Assembly (NCBI RefSeq): GCF_010119975.1
Contig: NZ_CP048222.1
Coordinates: 8,718,501 to 8,782,500 of the forward strand
Origin: Rhodocytophaga rosea
Lineage (GTDB): Bacteria > Bacteroidota > Bacteroidia > Cytophagales > 172606-1
Length of the DNA: 64,000 nucleotides
Direction of reading: 5' to 3'
In this document: positions 63,630 to 64,000 of the stretch, in pieces
Layout: every line of letters begins with the position of its first letter
How positions within the stretch are numbered: position 1 is the stretch's first letter
Notes under the pieces: generated by a model
The model's database searches: none
Seen by the model: the letters and a program-made list of their open reading frames with translations, nothing else
Told to the model about the DNA's origin: nothing
Made by a program: the position numbers and the translations under genes

Positions 63630-64000
63630 CACGAATATGACGGCCTCCAAATCTCTCATTTTTCTATATATGAATACATTTAAATGAATAAAGTCATACA
63701 TGGTTTTTTCCGGTTATAGGTTGACAAAAACCATGCTTTTCTGAGACGATTGATTAACTATTTAACTACCTGTTGGTTCGCTAAGTATTTGTATTAAAAA
63801 CAGGCCTCAGATAGTATAGTTTTATCACATTACTGATACTGATTTGATGAGACGATTACGAAAGTATATTGCAGTTGAGTGAGTACCTAAGACTGGAGTT
63901 AAAAATAACTAACATTCAGATGATTTGAAATAAGGTCAATATCTGTTGAATTTATACCAATCCATTTAACTTTTCTACTAAAAACCTACAATCAAAATAC
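63630..64000. other. Gene-free end of window
   Basis: 371 AT-rich bases without a frame of interest, RNA gene or clear regulatory motif. Confidence 0.4.

Overview
The window looks like a chromosome segment of a Bacteroidota bacterium, probably of the order Cytophagales. The evidence is two very large hybrid two-component regulators (propeller sensor, kinase, receiver and AraC domains in one chain), a bacillithiol gene (bshC), many SPII lipoproteins, an IS91 element paired with a tyrosine recombinase, and promoters of the TTG-N(17-22)-TAnnTTTG type. No rRNA, tRNA or CRISPR array was seen.

Layout. 1-4750 (minus strand) is a stress and detoxification block: a flavin-type general stress protein, a HAD phosphatase, and a probable operon yceI / pirin / ring-cleaving dioxygenase / esterase resembling the MhqO-MhqD quinone-detoxification pair. 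4929-10061 holds an exported amidohydrolase and a cell-envelope trio, two of whose members share a C-terminal domain. 10345-10680 is a 16-copy 21-bp minisatellite.

From about 10907 to 19755 lies the most unusual region. Small, unrelated + strand genes are separated by roughly 90-bp imperfectly palindromic elements that behave like integron attC sites. No integron integrase is visible, so this looks like a CALIN-type cassette array. The cassettes encode lipoproteins, a small membrane protein, a VOC protein, a DUF5694 protein, a DHFR-like reductase, a broken alpha/beta hydrolase and a NodB deacetylase. An IS110 element sits inside one attC-like site and carries a structured upstream region that may be its bridge RNA. 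An IS91 element interrupts another. Further small cassette-like genes (SnoaL/NTF2, DUF1772, GNAT, alpha/beta hydrolase) continue to 24019.

24117-28368 is core metabolism: htpG, bshC and 5-formyl-THF cyclo-ligase. 28415-39381 (minus) joins a hybrid two-component regulator to a planctomycete-type cytochrome / DUF1501 / DUF1553 cluster. 40368-45327 is an AT-rich glycan locus (PP-loop protein, MOP flippase, ATP-grasp-like protein, GT11-like fucosyltransferase). 45367-48644 has a DUF418 protein and an HTTM-like membrane protein with a frameshifted partner. 48844-56101 is redox and peroxide related (BCP peroxiredoxin, PhoX-like lipoprotein, di-heme peroxidase, KatG). 56377-63629 has a 22-bp perfect inverted repeat, a second hybrid regulator and three membrane proteins.
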